Assembly: GCA_024638215.1 (NCBI GenBank)
Contig: JAHEKS010000007.1
Coordinates: 1 to 36,397 of the forward strand
Direction: 5' to 3'
Length of the DNA stretch: 36,397 bases
Origin: Acidobacteriota bacterium
Lineage (GTDB): Bacteria; Acidobacteriota; Terriglobia; UBA7540
Of this stretch, positions 7,798-15,203 are shown in pieces. Each line of letters opens with the position of its first letter. Position 1 is the stretch's first letter. Made by a program: the position numbers and the translations under genes. The notes beneath the pieces were generated by a model, which did no database searches, was not told the DNA's origin, and saw only the letters and a program-made list of their open reading frames with translations.

Positions 7798-8508
7798 ATG
7801 GCGATTAAACCCGACACGCTGGCGATGTTCCCCCTGTGGTTCGTGGTGTTCCTGCTTTCGCTCACTTGCCACGAGGCCTCGCACGCATTGGTGGCGAAGT
7901 GGGGCGGCGACCCGACGGCGTTTCACGGCGGGCAAGTCACGCTCAATCCCATTCCGCACATCAAGCGCGAGCCTTTCGGCACGATTTTCGTTCCCCTGCT
8001 CACTTACTTCCTGAGCGGCTGGATGATGGGCTGGGCGAGCGCGCCCTACGACCCGAACTGGCAGCGCCGCCATCCGCGCCGCGCCGCCTGGATGGCGCTG
8101 GCGGGCCCGGCGGCGAACATGATTCTGGTGCTGGTTGCGGCGCTTGCCATTCACGCCGGAATCCTGGCGGGAATTTTCCACTCGCCCGCGCGCGCCAACT
8201 TCACCCACGTGGTGGGCGCCGCGCCCGGCGCCGTGGCGGGGGGCCTGGCGACGTTCCTGAGCATCATGTTTTCGCTCAACCTGCTGCTGGCGGCGTTCAA
8301 CCTGCTGCCCGTGCCGCCGCTCGACGGCCACACGGCCGTCGGCATTTTCCTGAAGGAGCGCGTGGCGCTGCGTTTTGTTGAAATGACCCGCAACCCGGCT
8401 TTCATGATCCTCGGCATCATCATCGCCTGGCGGTTGTTCGATTACCTTTTTGGCCCGCTCTTCACCCTGGGGCTGAACCTGCTCTATCCCGGGTTGAGGT
8501 ATCACTGA
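7798..8508 (+). CDS. Site-2-protease-like zinc metalloprotease (peptidase M50)
   Basis: This 236-residue multi-pass membrane protease cuts within or near membranes. The zinc site is HEASH (25-29, the HExxH motif) inside the first transmembrane helix. The third ligand lies in the conserved NLLPVPPLDGH segment (about 168-178, LDG motif). Hydrophobic helices are visible around 8-28, 62-80, 98-125, 143-170 and 198-225. The short length and absence of a PDZ domain place it in the small S2P subgroup rather than RseP. The substrate is unknown and no anti-sigma factor gene is adjacent. Confidence 0.9.
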   Translation: MAIKPDTLAMFPLWFVVFLLSLTCHEASHALVAKWGGDPTAFHGGQVTLNPIPHIKREPFGTIFVPLLTYFLSGWMMGWASAPYDPNWQRRHPRRAAWMALAGPAANMILVLVAALAIHAGILAGIFHSPARANFTHVVGAAPGAVAGGLATFLSIMFSLNLLLAAFNLLPVPPLDGHTAVGIFLKERVALRFVEMTRNPAFMILGIIIAWRLFDYLFGPLFTLGLNLLYPGLRYH

Positions 8509-8570
8509 GCGGCTTCGGAAAAACCTGCGAACCCGGCCGAGGTCGGCGCCAACCAGCGCGGAATTTCCGG

Positions 8571-8576
8571 TATAAT
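8571..8576 (+). promoter_or_regulatory. Consensus -10 box upstream of yggX
   Basis: A perfect TATAAT lies at 8571-8576, 83 bp before the ATG of the next gene. No recognisable -35 box stands 16-18 nt upstream, so the promoter may need an activator or be weak. Assignment rests on the -10 match and position. Confidence 0.45.
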
Positions 8577-8658
8577 GATTTTGAACTGTGTGGGCCGATG
8601 CGACGCAGCGATTTCATCGGCTCATCCTTCCAGAAGAAATCCAGGAGGAGGCGTTTCG

Positions 8659-8940
8659 ATGGCTGAGCACATGGTTAAATGCGTGAAATTCGGCAAGGAG
8701 CTGCCCGGCCTCGAGGAGCCGCCCTGGGCGGGCGAGCTCGGCCAGCGCATTTACGACAACGTCAGCCAGCAGGCTTGGGACCTTTGGGTGGAGCACTTGA
8801 AGATGCTGATGAACGAATACCGCCTGAGCCTCGCCACCAAGGAAGCGCAGGAAATCATCGCCCAGCAGATGGAGCAGTTCTTCTTCGGCGCCGGCGCGCA
8901 ACTGCCTCCCAACTACGTCCCGCCCCAGAAAAAGTCCTGA
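8659..8940 (+). CDS. yggX: Probable Fe(II)-trafficking protein YggX
   Basis: The 93-residue product matches the YggX family along its length: [18 protein letters not shown] at the N-terminus, [18 protein letters not shown], then [12 protein letters not shown] and MEQFFFG. YggX proteins are small cytoplasmic iron-binding proteins that protect Fe-S clusters from oxidative damage; Cys8 is the conserved cysteine. The start at 8659 is set by a strong AGGAGG just upstream (8644-8650). Many relatives end soon after the FFFG motif; this one has a short Pro-rich tail. It is a single gene with its own -10 box. Confidence 0.93.
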   Translation: MAEHMVKCVKFGKELPGLEEPPWAGELGQRIYDNVSQQAWDLWVEHLKMLMNEYRLSLATKEAQEIIAQQMEQFFFGAGAQLPPNYVPPQKKS

Positions 8941-9018
8941 TTGCCCGGGGAAAGTGATAGCGCCCGGCCAAGCCCGCGCGGGAAGCTGCCCAACTGTGCC
9001 CCCCCGGCGATGGCGTGC

Positions 9019-9600
9019 CTACGGGTTGAACTTGACCTTGGGCACTGCGCGCGCCTCATTTTCGGCCTTGAAGTAAGCGTCGTTGCGCTGGAAGCCCATG
9101 ATCGAAGCCACCAGGTTGTTGGGGAAGAGCTGGATATAAGTGTTGTACGCCTGCACGGCCAGGTTGTAGCGGCGCCGCTCGACGGCGATGCGGTTCTCGG
9201 TGCCCGCCAGCTCATCCTGAAGCTGCAGGAAATTCTCGTTGGCTTTGAGGTTGGGATAATTTTCAACAATCGCCAGCAGCCGGCCCAGCGCGCCATCCAT
9301 TTGGTTGTTGGCGGCGATGCGGCTGGCGGGCGTGTGCGCCCCGGCCAGCGCGGCGCGGGCCGCCGCGACGTTCTCGAAGATTTCCTTTTCGTGCGTCGCG
9401 TAACCCTGAACGGTGGCCACCAGGTTCGGTACCAGGTCGGCGCGCCGTTGGATGACCACGTCCACCTGCGACCACGCCTGCTTGACGTTTTCCTTCAGCG
9501 CCACCATCTGGTTGCGGCGGCTGACGTACATTGAGAATCCGATCAGGACCAGCAGCAAAAGAGCCCCGCCGATGATGGCCAGAATTTTCCACGCCTTCAT
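9019..9600 (-). CDS. lemA: LemA family protein
   Basis: This 193-residue protein has one N-terminal transmembrane helix (residues about 5-25) and an all-helical cytoplasmic or periplasmic domain. LemA hallmarks are seen: NQMVALKENVKQAWSQVDVVIQRRADLVPNLV, GYATHEKEIFENV and FPNNLVASIMGF. Its cellular role is not firmly known; the family often sits next to TPM-domain genes, as here with one gene between. The start is ATG at 9600 (minus strand) behind AAGGAG at about 9614-9619. It is the last gene of a minus-strand run that begins with the ATP-grasp gene. Confidence 0.93.
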   Translation of the reverse strand: MKAWKILAIIGGALLLLVLIGFSMYVSRRNQMVALKENVKQAWSQVDVVIQRRADLVPNLVATVQGYATHEKEIFENVAAARAALAGAHTPASRIAANNQMDGALGRLLAIVENYPNLKANENFLQLQDELAGTENRIAVERRRYNLAVQAYNTYIQLFPNNLVASIMGFQRNDAYFKAENEARAVPKVKFNP

Positions 9601-9654
9601 AGTGAATCGTTCTCCTTTCGTGCCCTCACCACTTTACTGAAAAACAATCTTGCA

Positions 9655-9694
9655 TGTCATGCTGAGTCCGTCAACCGACGGACGAAGCATCTGC
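9655..9694. repeat. Intergenic repeat TGTCATGCTGAG...CGAAGCATCTGC with inner hairpin
   Basis: The ends TGTCATGCTGAG (9655-9666) and CGAAGCATCTGC (9683-9694) match an intergenic repeat type also seen at 24861-24889. Between them lies a hairpin, GTCCGTC-AACC-GACGGAC (9666-9683), with a perfect 7-bp stem. The same arms with other loops occur at 22180-22197 and 23375-23392. It is positioned between the nucleotidyltransferase and lemA, where it may affect the transcript. Confidence 0.7.
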
Positions 9695-9744
9695 TTTCTT
9701 AGGCCCGCAACGAACTCCCATGCGACCGCGGGGCGCGCAAGCCG

Positions 9745-10449
9745 TCAGAGCTTGTCTACTGCCTCCGCCATGCGCGTGATCTCGGCCAGGTACGCCTCAA
9801 ACAGCGGCTGGATTTCCGCCTCCGCGAGCTTGCGATTCTGCTCGCGCGCGGCGAGCAGTTTCTCAAACGGCTCGGCGGAAATCGAGAAGCGTTCCGCCGC
9901 GGCGCGGAAGATTTCATGCTTCTTCACCGGCGCCGCGCCGTCGGCCAGAATCAGCGCGTGGCGGAAGAGCGTGGCGAAGGTTGAGACCGAGTCGAGCATC
10001 AAGCGCGCCACGTCGCCCTTGTCTTGCTGCAAGCCCAGGAACCGCCCGCGCAGGCGCAGGAGCGCGGCGCGCAGTTCGTGCTCCACCTGGCGGCGATGGT
10101 CGTGCGTATCAATCGAGAATTTCGCCACGACGTCCCCGCCGTGGAGGAGCCGGTGGTTGTGCTGAATGTCCAGGAACTCGATGGGGAAAACGTCGCTCGA
10201 GTTCTCGATTTCCTCGCGCCCGAGCAGCAGCGGAAGCGGCTGCTTCTGCTTCTGCCACCAGCGCACCGTCTCCCGGCCCAGGGCCAATTCGCGCACGCCG
10301 AGCTGTTTGAGGACCACCAGCACGTTGAGGTCGGAGAATTTTTCGTGAAACTCGCCGCTCGCCGCCGATCCGTACAGAACCACGCTAATCAGAGTCTCGC
10401 CGTAATCACGGCGCAGCCGGTCAACCAGTTCATTAAGCAGTTTTTCCAT
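9745..10449 (-). CDS. Nucleotidyltransferase-domain protein with helical C-terminal part
   Basis: This is a 234-residue protein. Residues about 1-100 carry a nucleotidyltransferase fold with LYGSAASGEFHEKFSDLNVLVVL; the G-S pair and the first Asp of the D-x-D site are present, but the second acidic position is Asn (SDLN). The rest is mainly alpha-helical with many charged residues and may act like the helical partner domain of HEPN/MNT systems. Loss of one metal ligand could reduce catalysis, or another acidic residue may serve. The gene is inserted between the TPM and lemA genes on the same strand and reads with them. Function is not known. Confidence 0.75.
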   Translation of the reverse strand: MEKLLNELVDRLRRDYGETLISVVLYGSAASGEFHEKFSDLNVLVVLKQLGVRELALGRETVRWWQKQKQPLPLLLGREEIENSSDVFPIEFLDIQHNHRLLHGGDVVAKFSIDTHDHRRQVEHELRAALLRLRGRFLGLQQDKGDVARLMLDSVSTFATLFRHALILADGAAPVKKHEIFRAAAERFSISAEPFEKLLAAREQNRKLAEAEIQPLFEAYLAEITRMAEAVDKL

Positions 10450-10518
10450 TTTGTTCTCGCTTCAGCCTGTTCGCACGCTCCACGCCGTCTGGCGGGGCGC
10501 AACCCGCGGAAACTTGAA

Positions 10519-11370
10519 TCACCAGGAGCCGGAAGCGCCGCCGCCGCCGAAGCCTCCGCCTCCAAAACCTCCGAAACCGCCGCTCGAAAAACCGCCGCCT
10601 CCGCCAAAGCCTCCCCCGCGGCCCCCGCCGCCCAGCATGGACCCGAGAATGCCGCCGATGATGAACCCGCTCATCGAGCCACCGTACCAGCCGCCGCGAC
10701 GGCGCCGGGGAAACATCAGAAACGGAAGGCCGAACAGAATCAGCAGCCAGAGCAGCCCGCCGAGCGGCGAACCTTGCCCTTGACCAGGCTGCCGGCGCGG
10801 GAGCTGCGGCATGCCGGTAAGCTGCACGTGGTTTGCCTTGGCGATGATGGAGGCGATTTGCGCGGCGCCCATCGTCACGGCGGCGTCGTAATCGCCCCGG
10901 CGCAAATCGGGCGCCATGGAACGCAGGATGTCGCCCGCCATGCCGTCGGTCAGGATCGGCTCGATTCCGTAACCGACTTCAATTCTGTCCTTGTGATCGC
11001 CAATGGCCAGGAGCAACATCACACCCGTGTCGCCGGCCTTCTTGCTGCCGATCCCCCACTTCTCGGCGAGCGCGATGGAATAATCGTCGATGGGCTGGCC
11101 GTCGAGACTGTGCACCGTCACCACGGCCAACTGTGATTTGGTTTTCTGGTCGAGTTCGGTGGCCAGGTCAGTCAGTTGCTGTTTGGTGGCGGGGCTGAGC
11201 ACTCCCGCAAAATCGTTGATGTAACCTTGCGGCTTTAGATCGGGCGCCTGCGCGCGGGCTACGCACGGGATGAGCGCTGCCAACGCGAGCGCGCCGAGAA
11301 GGAGATACGCTGCCGGGCAGCGAGCCGCCTCGCGCCGCTTGGGTCTGCAATTCCGAATAGCGAAGCTCAT
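10519..11370 (-). CDS. TPM-domain secreted protein (YgcG/Psb32-like)
   Basis: The product is 283 residues. A signal peptide covers about residues 1-41 (MSFAIRNCRPKRREAARCPAA, then LLLGALALAALIPCVARAQA). The TPM domain follows at about 45-180: GYINDFAGVLSPATKQQLTDLA, SQLAVVTVHSL, IDDYSIALAEKWGIG and VGYGIEPILTDGMAGDI. Then come a Pro/Gln-rich spacer, a membrane segment (GGLLWLLILFGLPFLMF) and a C-terminal tail built of Gly with Phe and Ser. The TPM family has acid-phosphatase-like members in plants, while bacterial ones are of uncertain role and frequently neighbour LemA. The start at 11370 is chosen because it begins the signal peptide; a longer upstream frame would overlap the end of the ATP-grasp gene. 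Confidence 0.88.
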   Translation of the reverse strand: MSFAIRNCRPKRREAARCPAAYLLLGALALAALIPCVARAQAPDLKPQGYINDFAGVLSPATKQQLTDLATELDQKTKSQLAVVTVHSLDGQPIDDYSIALAEKWGIGSKKAGDTGVMLLLAIGDHKDRIEVGYGIEPILTDGMAGDILRSMAPDLRRGDYDAAVTMGAAQIASIIAKANHVQLTGMPQLPRRQPGQGQGSPLGGLLWLLILFGLPFLMFPRRRRGGWYGGSMSGFIIGGILGSMLGGGGRGGGFGGGGGFSSGGFGGFGGGGFGGGGASGSW

Positions 11371-11479
11371 GAGCGCGTCTTTGCTAATTGTCCGCCCATT
11401 TCCCCAAGCTGTAAACCCGGAAGTACTCGAAAGTCGGCATGTAAGCTTAGATGCGGCGGCGAGGCGGCGTGCCGCTCGG

Positions 11480-12757
11480 TCAGAGAACGGGCAAGGCGGG
11501 CGCCAGGACAAAGCGCAGCTTTTCGTGCGCGGTGCGCAGCGCGCGCTCGACGGCCTCGGGCGCATCGTCGCGCGCAAAGATGAAGCCGGGATAGCTCGAA
11601 CCCTCGGGAAGCGGAACCAGTTTTTGATCGGGCTTGGCCGTGATCACGACTTCGTCCACGCCCGGAACGCTGCTCGCCTGCTCGATTCCTTCGACCGACG
11701 TCAGAATCCCTGCCGCGGGGACAGGGATCATCATGACACCTGCGGCGTACCGCTCGCGCTCGATTGCCGAAACATCCTCGCCCAGCGCCAGCCGGATGAG
11801 GAGTTCTTCGAGAGAAATGCCGTCGCCGAGCGACGGCGAGCGAAATCGCAGCGCGCGCGAGCATAGCCCGCCGATCGAGCGCGCCGCGACTTCCATCACC
11901 CAGACGCCTTCCCCGTTCACGCGCAGCTCCGCGTGCACAGGGCCGTGATAAAGACCGAGCGCGCCGACGGCGGCTTCGAGCGTCTGGCGCAGCCGGCCCT
12001 GCGTTTGACGCGCCAGCCGGGAGGGCGTGACGTAGATGGTCTCCTCGAAATACGGGCCGATGAGCGGGTCGGGCTTGTCGAAGATGGCGAGCACGCGCAA
12101 ACGCCCGCGGTCCACCAAGGCCTCCATCGCCACTTCAATCCCTTCCACGTAGGATTCCACCTGAATGAAGCCGCTCGTGGGCTGGCGCATCGCGCGCACG
12201 TCCGGGCTTTCGAGAAGGGCTCGAATGCGCTCGAATGCCTCCACGAATTGTTGCGGATCGTCGGCTCGAATCACGCCCCGGCTGGCGCAAAGCGCCAGCG
12301 GCTTGAGCACGCACGGAAAGCCCACGGGCGGCGCGCCCGTGGCCACCATCGCGCGCGGATCGGCATCGAGCGGGTATCGCGCAAATTCCGGGACCTTCAT
12401 GGCAGCGGCGCGCAGTTGCTCGCGCGACTGGTATTTGTCGCGGCAGACGTCCGCAGTCTGGGGCGGATGGCTCAAGAGTTTCAATTCGCGGCAGGCGCGA
12501 GCCGCGGCCGGAGCCGCCGCATCACCCAGCGCCACGATTGCGTCGAGCGGCTTCGACCGTGCCAGCGCGGCGATCTTCCGCGCCGCCTCGTCGGGCTTCT
12601 CGAACTTGAGCGGAAGCGCGCCGTCCCGCCAGGGATCGTCGAGGCGGTGGCAGCGGTCGGAGCCGAAAACCACTTCCAGGCCGAGCTTCTCCGCCGCCCG
12701 CGCGAATTCGCGCGTCTGATAACCGGTCGTCGTCGTCAAAATCAGCAAACGCGGCAT
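11480..12757 (-). CDS. ATP-grasp ligase, L-amino-acid-ligase-like
   Basis: This 425-residue enzyme belongs to the ATP-grasp superfamily, which uses ATP to activate a carboxylate and form an amide or similar bond. The order is an N-terminal Rossmann-like part (MPRLLILTTTTGYQTREFA), an ATP-binding core (DKYQSREQLRAA, PCVLKPLALCASRGVI, FIQVESYVEGIEVAMEAL), the metal-binding strand VWVMEVAARSIGG, and a C-terminal beta-rich region as in BacD-type dipeptide ligases. Substrates cannot be told from the sequence. The ATG at 12757 starts the conserved LLILTT strand; a GTG at 12802 would add 15 unrelated residues. It heads the minus-strand run toward TPM and lemA and is divergent from the next gene. Confidence 0.85.
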   Translation of the reverse strand: MPRLLILTTTTGYQTREFARAAEKLGLEVVFGSDRCHRLDDPWRDGALPLKFEKPDEAARKIAALARSKPLDAIVALGDAAAPAAARACRELKLLSHPPQTADVCRDKYQSREQLRAAAMKVPEFARYPLDADPRAMVATGAPPVGFPCVLKPLALCASRGVIRADDPQQFVEAFERIRALLESPDVRAMRQPTSGFIQVESYVEGIEVAMEALVDRGRLRVLAIFDKPDPLIGPYFEETIYVTPSRLARQTQGRLRQTLEAAVGALGLYHGPVHAELRVNGEGVWVMEVAARSIGGLCSRALRFRSPSLGDGISLEELLIRLALGEDVSAIERERYAAGVMMIPVPAAGILTSVEGIEQASSVPGVDEVVITAKPDQKLVPLPEGSSYPGFIFARDDAPEAVERALRTAHEKLRFVLAPALPVL

Positions 12758-12870
12758 AATGCGACGGTGTTGGCCCTGATCAATGCTGGAACAGCTTGAC
12801 ACTCCCGGAAATCATCATAGCAGAAGCAGGCAGGCCGCCTCAAAAGGAGGCCGCGCGGGCGCGCAAATGC

Positions 12871-12899
12871 TTGATTTCTGCACCTCTAGCCCTTAGCAT
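12871..12899 (+). promoter_or_regulatory. Candidate promoter of the gluconate-dehydrogenase-like/cytochrome operon
   Basis: TTGATT (12871-12876) and TAGCAT (12894-12899) are spaced by 17 nt, each matching consensus at four of six positions. They precede the ATG at 12949 by 50 bp in the divergent intergenic region. A second box, TAGAAT (12900-12905), overlaps but has no matching -35. Confidence 0.35.
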
Positions 12900-12948
12900 T
12901 AGAATTTCGGCGTTCAAGCAGGGCGGTCACACAACAGAGGCTGGACGC

Positions 12949-13566
12949 ATGAGCGAATCGGGCGAACCTCAAAACTCCGGCAGGCGCGACGCGCTGAAGA
13001 AGATGGCGATGGGCGCCGGCGCGGCGTGGTTCCCGATTCTGGGCCACACGGTGACGCCGGCGATGGCGCAGGCCGCGCAGATGCATCCCGCCGGACCGGA
13101 CGCTCCTGCGCCCGACCCCAACTGGAAGCCGCTCTTCTTCGATGAGCATCAGAACGCGACCGTTGAAGCGCTCAGCGAGCTGATCATTCCCGCGACCTCG
13201 ACGCCCGGCGCCAAGGCCGCGCTCGTCAACCGCTTTATTGACCTGTGGCTCAACGACGAAGAGGCGGACCGGCAAAAGAAATTTTATGAGGGCCTGGCTT
13301 GGCTTGACGCGCGCAGCATGCAAACTTCGCAAGAGCCTTTCGTCGAATTGACGCCGGCCGAGCAGACCGCGCTGCTTGAACCGCTGGCCGATCCGGAAAA
13401 CTCGAAACCCGAGGACCAGCCCGGGGTCGAATTTTTCCAGGAAATGAAAGACCTCACCATCTTCGGCTATTACACTTCGAAGATCGGACTGGAGCAGGAG
13501 CTCGAATACGGCGGAGACGAGTACCACACCGAATTCCCCGGCGCCTGCACCCATTCCGACCATTAA
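12949..13566 (+). CDS. Gluconate 2-dehydrogenase subunit 3 family protein, Tat-exported
   Basis: The 205-residue product carries a twin-arginine signal: GRRDALKKMAMGAGAAWFPILG, with a cleavage site near AMAQA. The mature part matches the gluconate 2-dehydrogenase subunit 3 family: TVEALSELIIPATSTPGAKAALVNRFIDLWL, then FFQEMKDLTIFGYYTSKIGLEQELEY and a C-terminal EYHTEFPGACTH. Such proteins are small chaperone or assembly subunits of periplasmic FAD (GMC) sugar dehydrogenases that pass electrons to cytochrome c. The cytochrome gene follows after 19 bp, but the large GMC subunit is not in the window. The start at 12949 has AGAGG 8 nt upstream; longer forms would spoil the Tat signal. Confidence 0.88.
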   Translation: MSESGEPQNSGRRDALKKMAMGAGAAWFPILGHTVTPAMAQAAQMHPAGPDAPAPDPNWKPLFFDEHQNATVEALSELIIPATSTPGAKAALVNRFIDLWLNDEEADRQKKFYEGLAWLDARSMQTSQEPFVELTPAEQTALLEPLADPENSKPEDQPGVEFFQEMKDLTIFGYYTSKIGLEQELEYGGDEYHTEFPGACTHSDH

Positions 13567-13585
13567 ACCAAAGGACGGGACTCTT

Positions 13586-13921
13586 ATGATCATTCCCAAG
13601 CGAACCGGTTTGCTGCTGGTGATCGGCGCGGCGCTCGTGATGGGCGCCATCTCGCAGCAGGCGGCGGAAAATCCGGACGGAGCGGAAATCTTCCGCGCCA
13701 AATGCTCGATGTGCCACGGCGTGGACGGCAAAGGCTTCGCCGCGCTCAAGACGCCGGACTTCACCAGCGGCAAGTGGCAGGCCTCCGTCAAGGACAGCGA
13801 GATCCTGGACGCCATCAAGAACGGCAAGAAGGACACCGCCATGCCGGCGTACCGCGACAAGCTCAGCGAAAAAGAAATCCTGGCCGTGCTGCGGCAAGTC
13901 CGCGCCTTCGGCAAGAAGTAG
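13586..13921 (+). CDS. Periplasmic c-type cytochrome, monohaem
   Basis: This 111-residue protein has a signal peptide or N-terminal anchor (GLLLVIGAALVMGAISQQA) and one class I cytochrome c domain. The haem site is CSMCH (C40, C43, H44), and the distal ligand is the Met in KDTAMPAYRDKLS. It likely accepts electrons from the dehydrogenase complex whose subunit 3 is encoded immediately upstream. The two genes end in a shared hairpin terminator at 13942-13962. The short length and single haem are typical of electron carriers in acidobacterial sugar-oxidation gene sets. Confidence 0.92.
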   Translation: MIIPKRTGLLLVIGAALVMGAISQQAAENPDGAEIFRAKCSMCHGVDGKGFAALKTPDFTSGKWQASVKDSEILDAIKNGKKDTAMPAYRDKLSEKEILAVLRQVRAFGKK

Positions 13922-13941
13922 CAGCACCGTAGCCCGGTTGC

Positions 13942-13962
13942 CGCCCTTCGGGTGCGTTTTTT
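13942..13962 (+). terminator. Rho-independent terminator with UUCG tetraloop
   Basis: A stem CGCCC-(TTCG)-GG-T-GCG with one bulged T lies at 13942-13956, followed by six T (13957-13962). The C(UUCG)G loop is a very stable tetraloop. The position, 21 bp after the cytochrome stop and before the next start, suits termination of the two-gene operon. Confidence 0.6.
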
Positions 13963-13979
13963 CCGCCGCGAGAGACTCC

Positions 13980-15068
13980 ATGGATCGAGTGCGTGTCGGG
14001 ATTATCGGCTCCGGATTCTCCTCCAACATTCACGCCGAAGCTTTTGGCGAAGTGCCGGAGGCGATTCTCACCGCCGCGTGTTCTTCGAACAAGGCGCGCG
14101 TGGAGGAATTCGCCCGCAAGTGGGGAATTCCGGCAACGGGGACCGATTACCGCCGGCTCGTCGAGCGCAAGGACGTAGACGCCGTGGTCGTCGGCATTCC
14201 CAATGACCTGCATCGCCCGGTGGTCGAGGCAGCAGCCAACGCGGGGAAGCACGTCATCCTCGAAAAACCCATCGCGCACACCCTGGCCGACGCGGACGCG
14301 ATGCTCGCCCGGTGCAAGAAGCACAAAGTGAAATTGATGTACGCGGAGACGATCTGCTTCACGCCCAAGTACGCGCGCGCGAAAAGACTGGTGGAGCAGG
14401 GCGCGGTGGGCGAACTCTACATGGTGAAGCAGGGCGAAAAGCACTCGGGGCCGCACGCCGACTGGTTCTACGATGCCACACGCTCGGGCGGCGGCGCCAT
14501 CATGGACATGGGCTGCCACGGCATCGAGTGGGCGCGCTGGATGTACGGCAAGCCCAAGCCGAAAAGCATCGTCGCCCATTGCCAGCGCGTGCTGCACACC
14601 CGGCGCACCAAGGCGGAGGACAATTCCGTCCTGATTCTCGAATTCGAGGGCGGCGGCATCGCCGTCATTGAAGACAGTTGGGCCAAGCACGGCGGCATGG
14701 ACGACCGCATCGAGCTGCACGGCACCGGCGGCGTCATCTATTGCGACCTGCTGCACGGCAGCTCGATGGAAACCTACAGCGCCGAAGGCTACGATTACGC
14801 GGTCGAAAAAGCCGCCTCGACCAAAGGCTGGACGTTCACGGTTTTTGAGGAAGCGCACCTGTACGGATTTCCGCACGAGATGCGGCACTTCATCCGCTGC
14901 ATTCTGAACGATGAAACCCCGCAGGAAACGGGCGAGGACGGCCGCACCACGCTCGAAATCATCTACGCCGCGTACGAATCCGCCGCGACCGGCAAGCGCA
15001 TCACTTGGCCCTACAAGCCCAAGCATCCCGACCGGATTCCCGTTGATGTTTGGCTGAAAGCGCTTTGA
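13980..15068 (+). CDS. Gfo/Idh/MocA family oxidoreductase
   Basis: The 362-residue product is an NAD(P)-dependent sugar or cyclitol dehydrogenase of the glucose-fructose oxidoreductase family. The Rossmann start is RVGIIGSGFSSNIHAEAF (about 4-21), and the cofactor/active-site motif EKPIAHTLADADAML follows the nucleotide domain. The C-terminal alpha/beta domain holds HADWFYDATRSGGGAIMDMGCHGIEW; the DMGCHGI histidine is the usual catalytic position. The absence of a signal peptide places it in the cytoplasm. The preceding gene pair also belongs to sugar oxidation, so a related pathway is plausible. The ATG at 13980 is chosen since it immediately precedes the Rossmann strand. Confidence 0.9.
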   Translation: MDRVRVGIIGSGFSSNIHAEAFGEVPEAILTAACSSNKARVEEFARKWGIPATGTDYRRLVERKDVDAVVVGIPNDLHRPVVEAAANAGKHVILEKPIAHTLADADAMLARCKKHKVKLMYAETICFTPKYARAKRLVEQGAVGELYMVKQGEKHSGPHADWFYDATRSGGGAIMDMGCHGIEWARWMYGKPKPKSIVAHCQRVLHTRRTKAEDNSVLILEFEGGGIAVIEDSWAKHGGMDDRIELHGTGGVIYCDLLHGSSMETYSAEGYDYAVEKAASTKGWTFTVFEEAHLYGFPHEMRHFIRCILNDETPQETGEDGRTTLEIIYAAYESAATGKRITWPYKPKHPDRIPVDVWLKAL

Positions 15069-15070
15069 AG

Positions 15071-15196
15071 TTCGAAAATCGAAATTGGAAACTCGAAAAT
15101 CGCCACCACCGAAGCGAGTTCCCAGTTTCCAATTCGATTCTGACTTCTGATTTCTAATTTCTGATTTTCCTGTCCTGACCCCTGGCCCCCGGCACC
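15071..15196. repeat. Degenerate heptanucleotide repeat block, 18 units
   Basis: From 15071 to 15196 the sequence divides into 18 consecutive 7-nt units without a break in register, of the kinds TTCGAAA/ATCGAAA, TTCCAAT and TGATTTC. The block fills the whole gap between the MocA-type oxidoreductase and the stop of the ADOP permease. Positions 15138-15167 are identical, in the same orientation, to 18061-18090 on the other side of the permease gene. Confidence 0.85.
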
Positions 15197-15203
15197 TTTT
15201 TCC

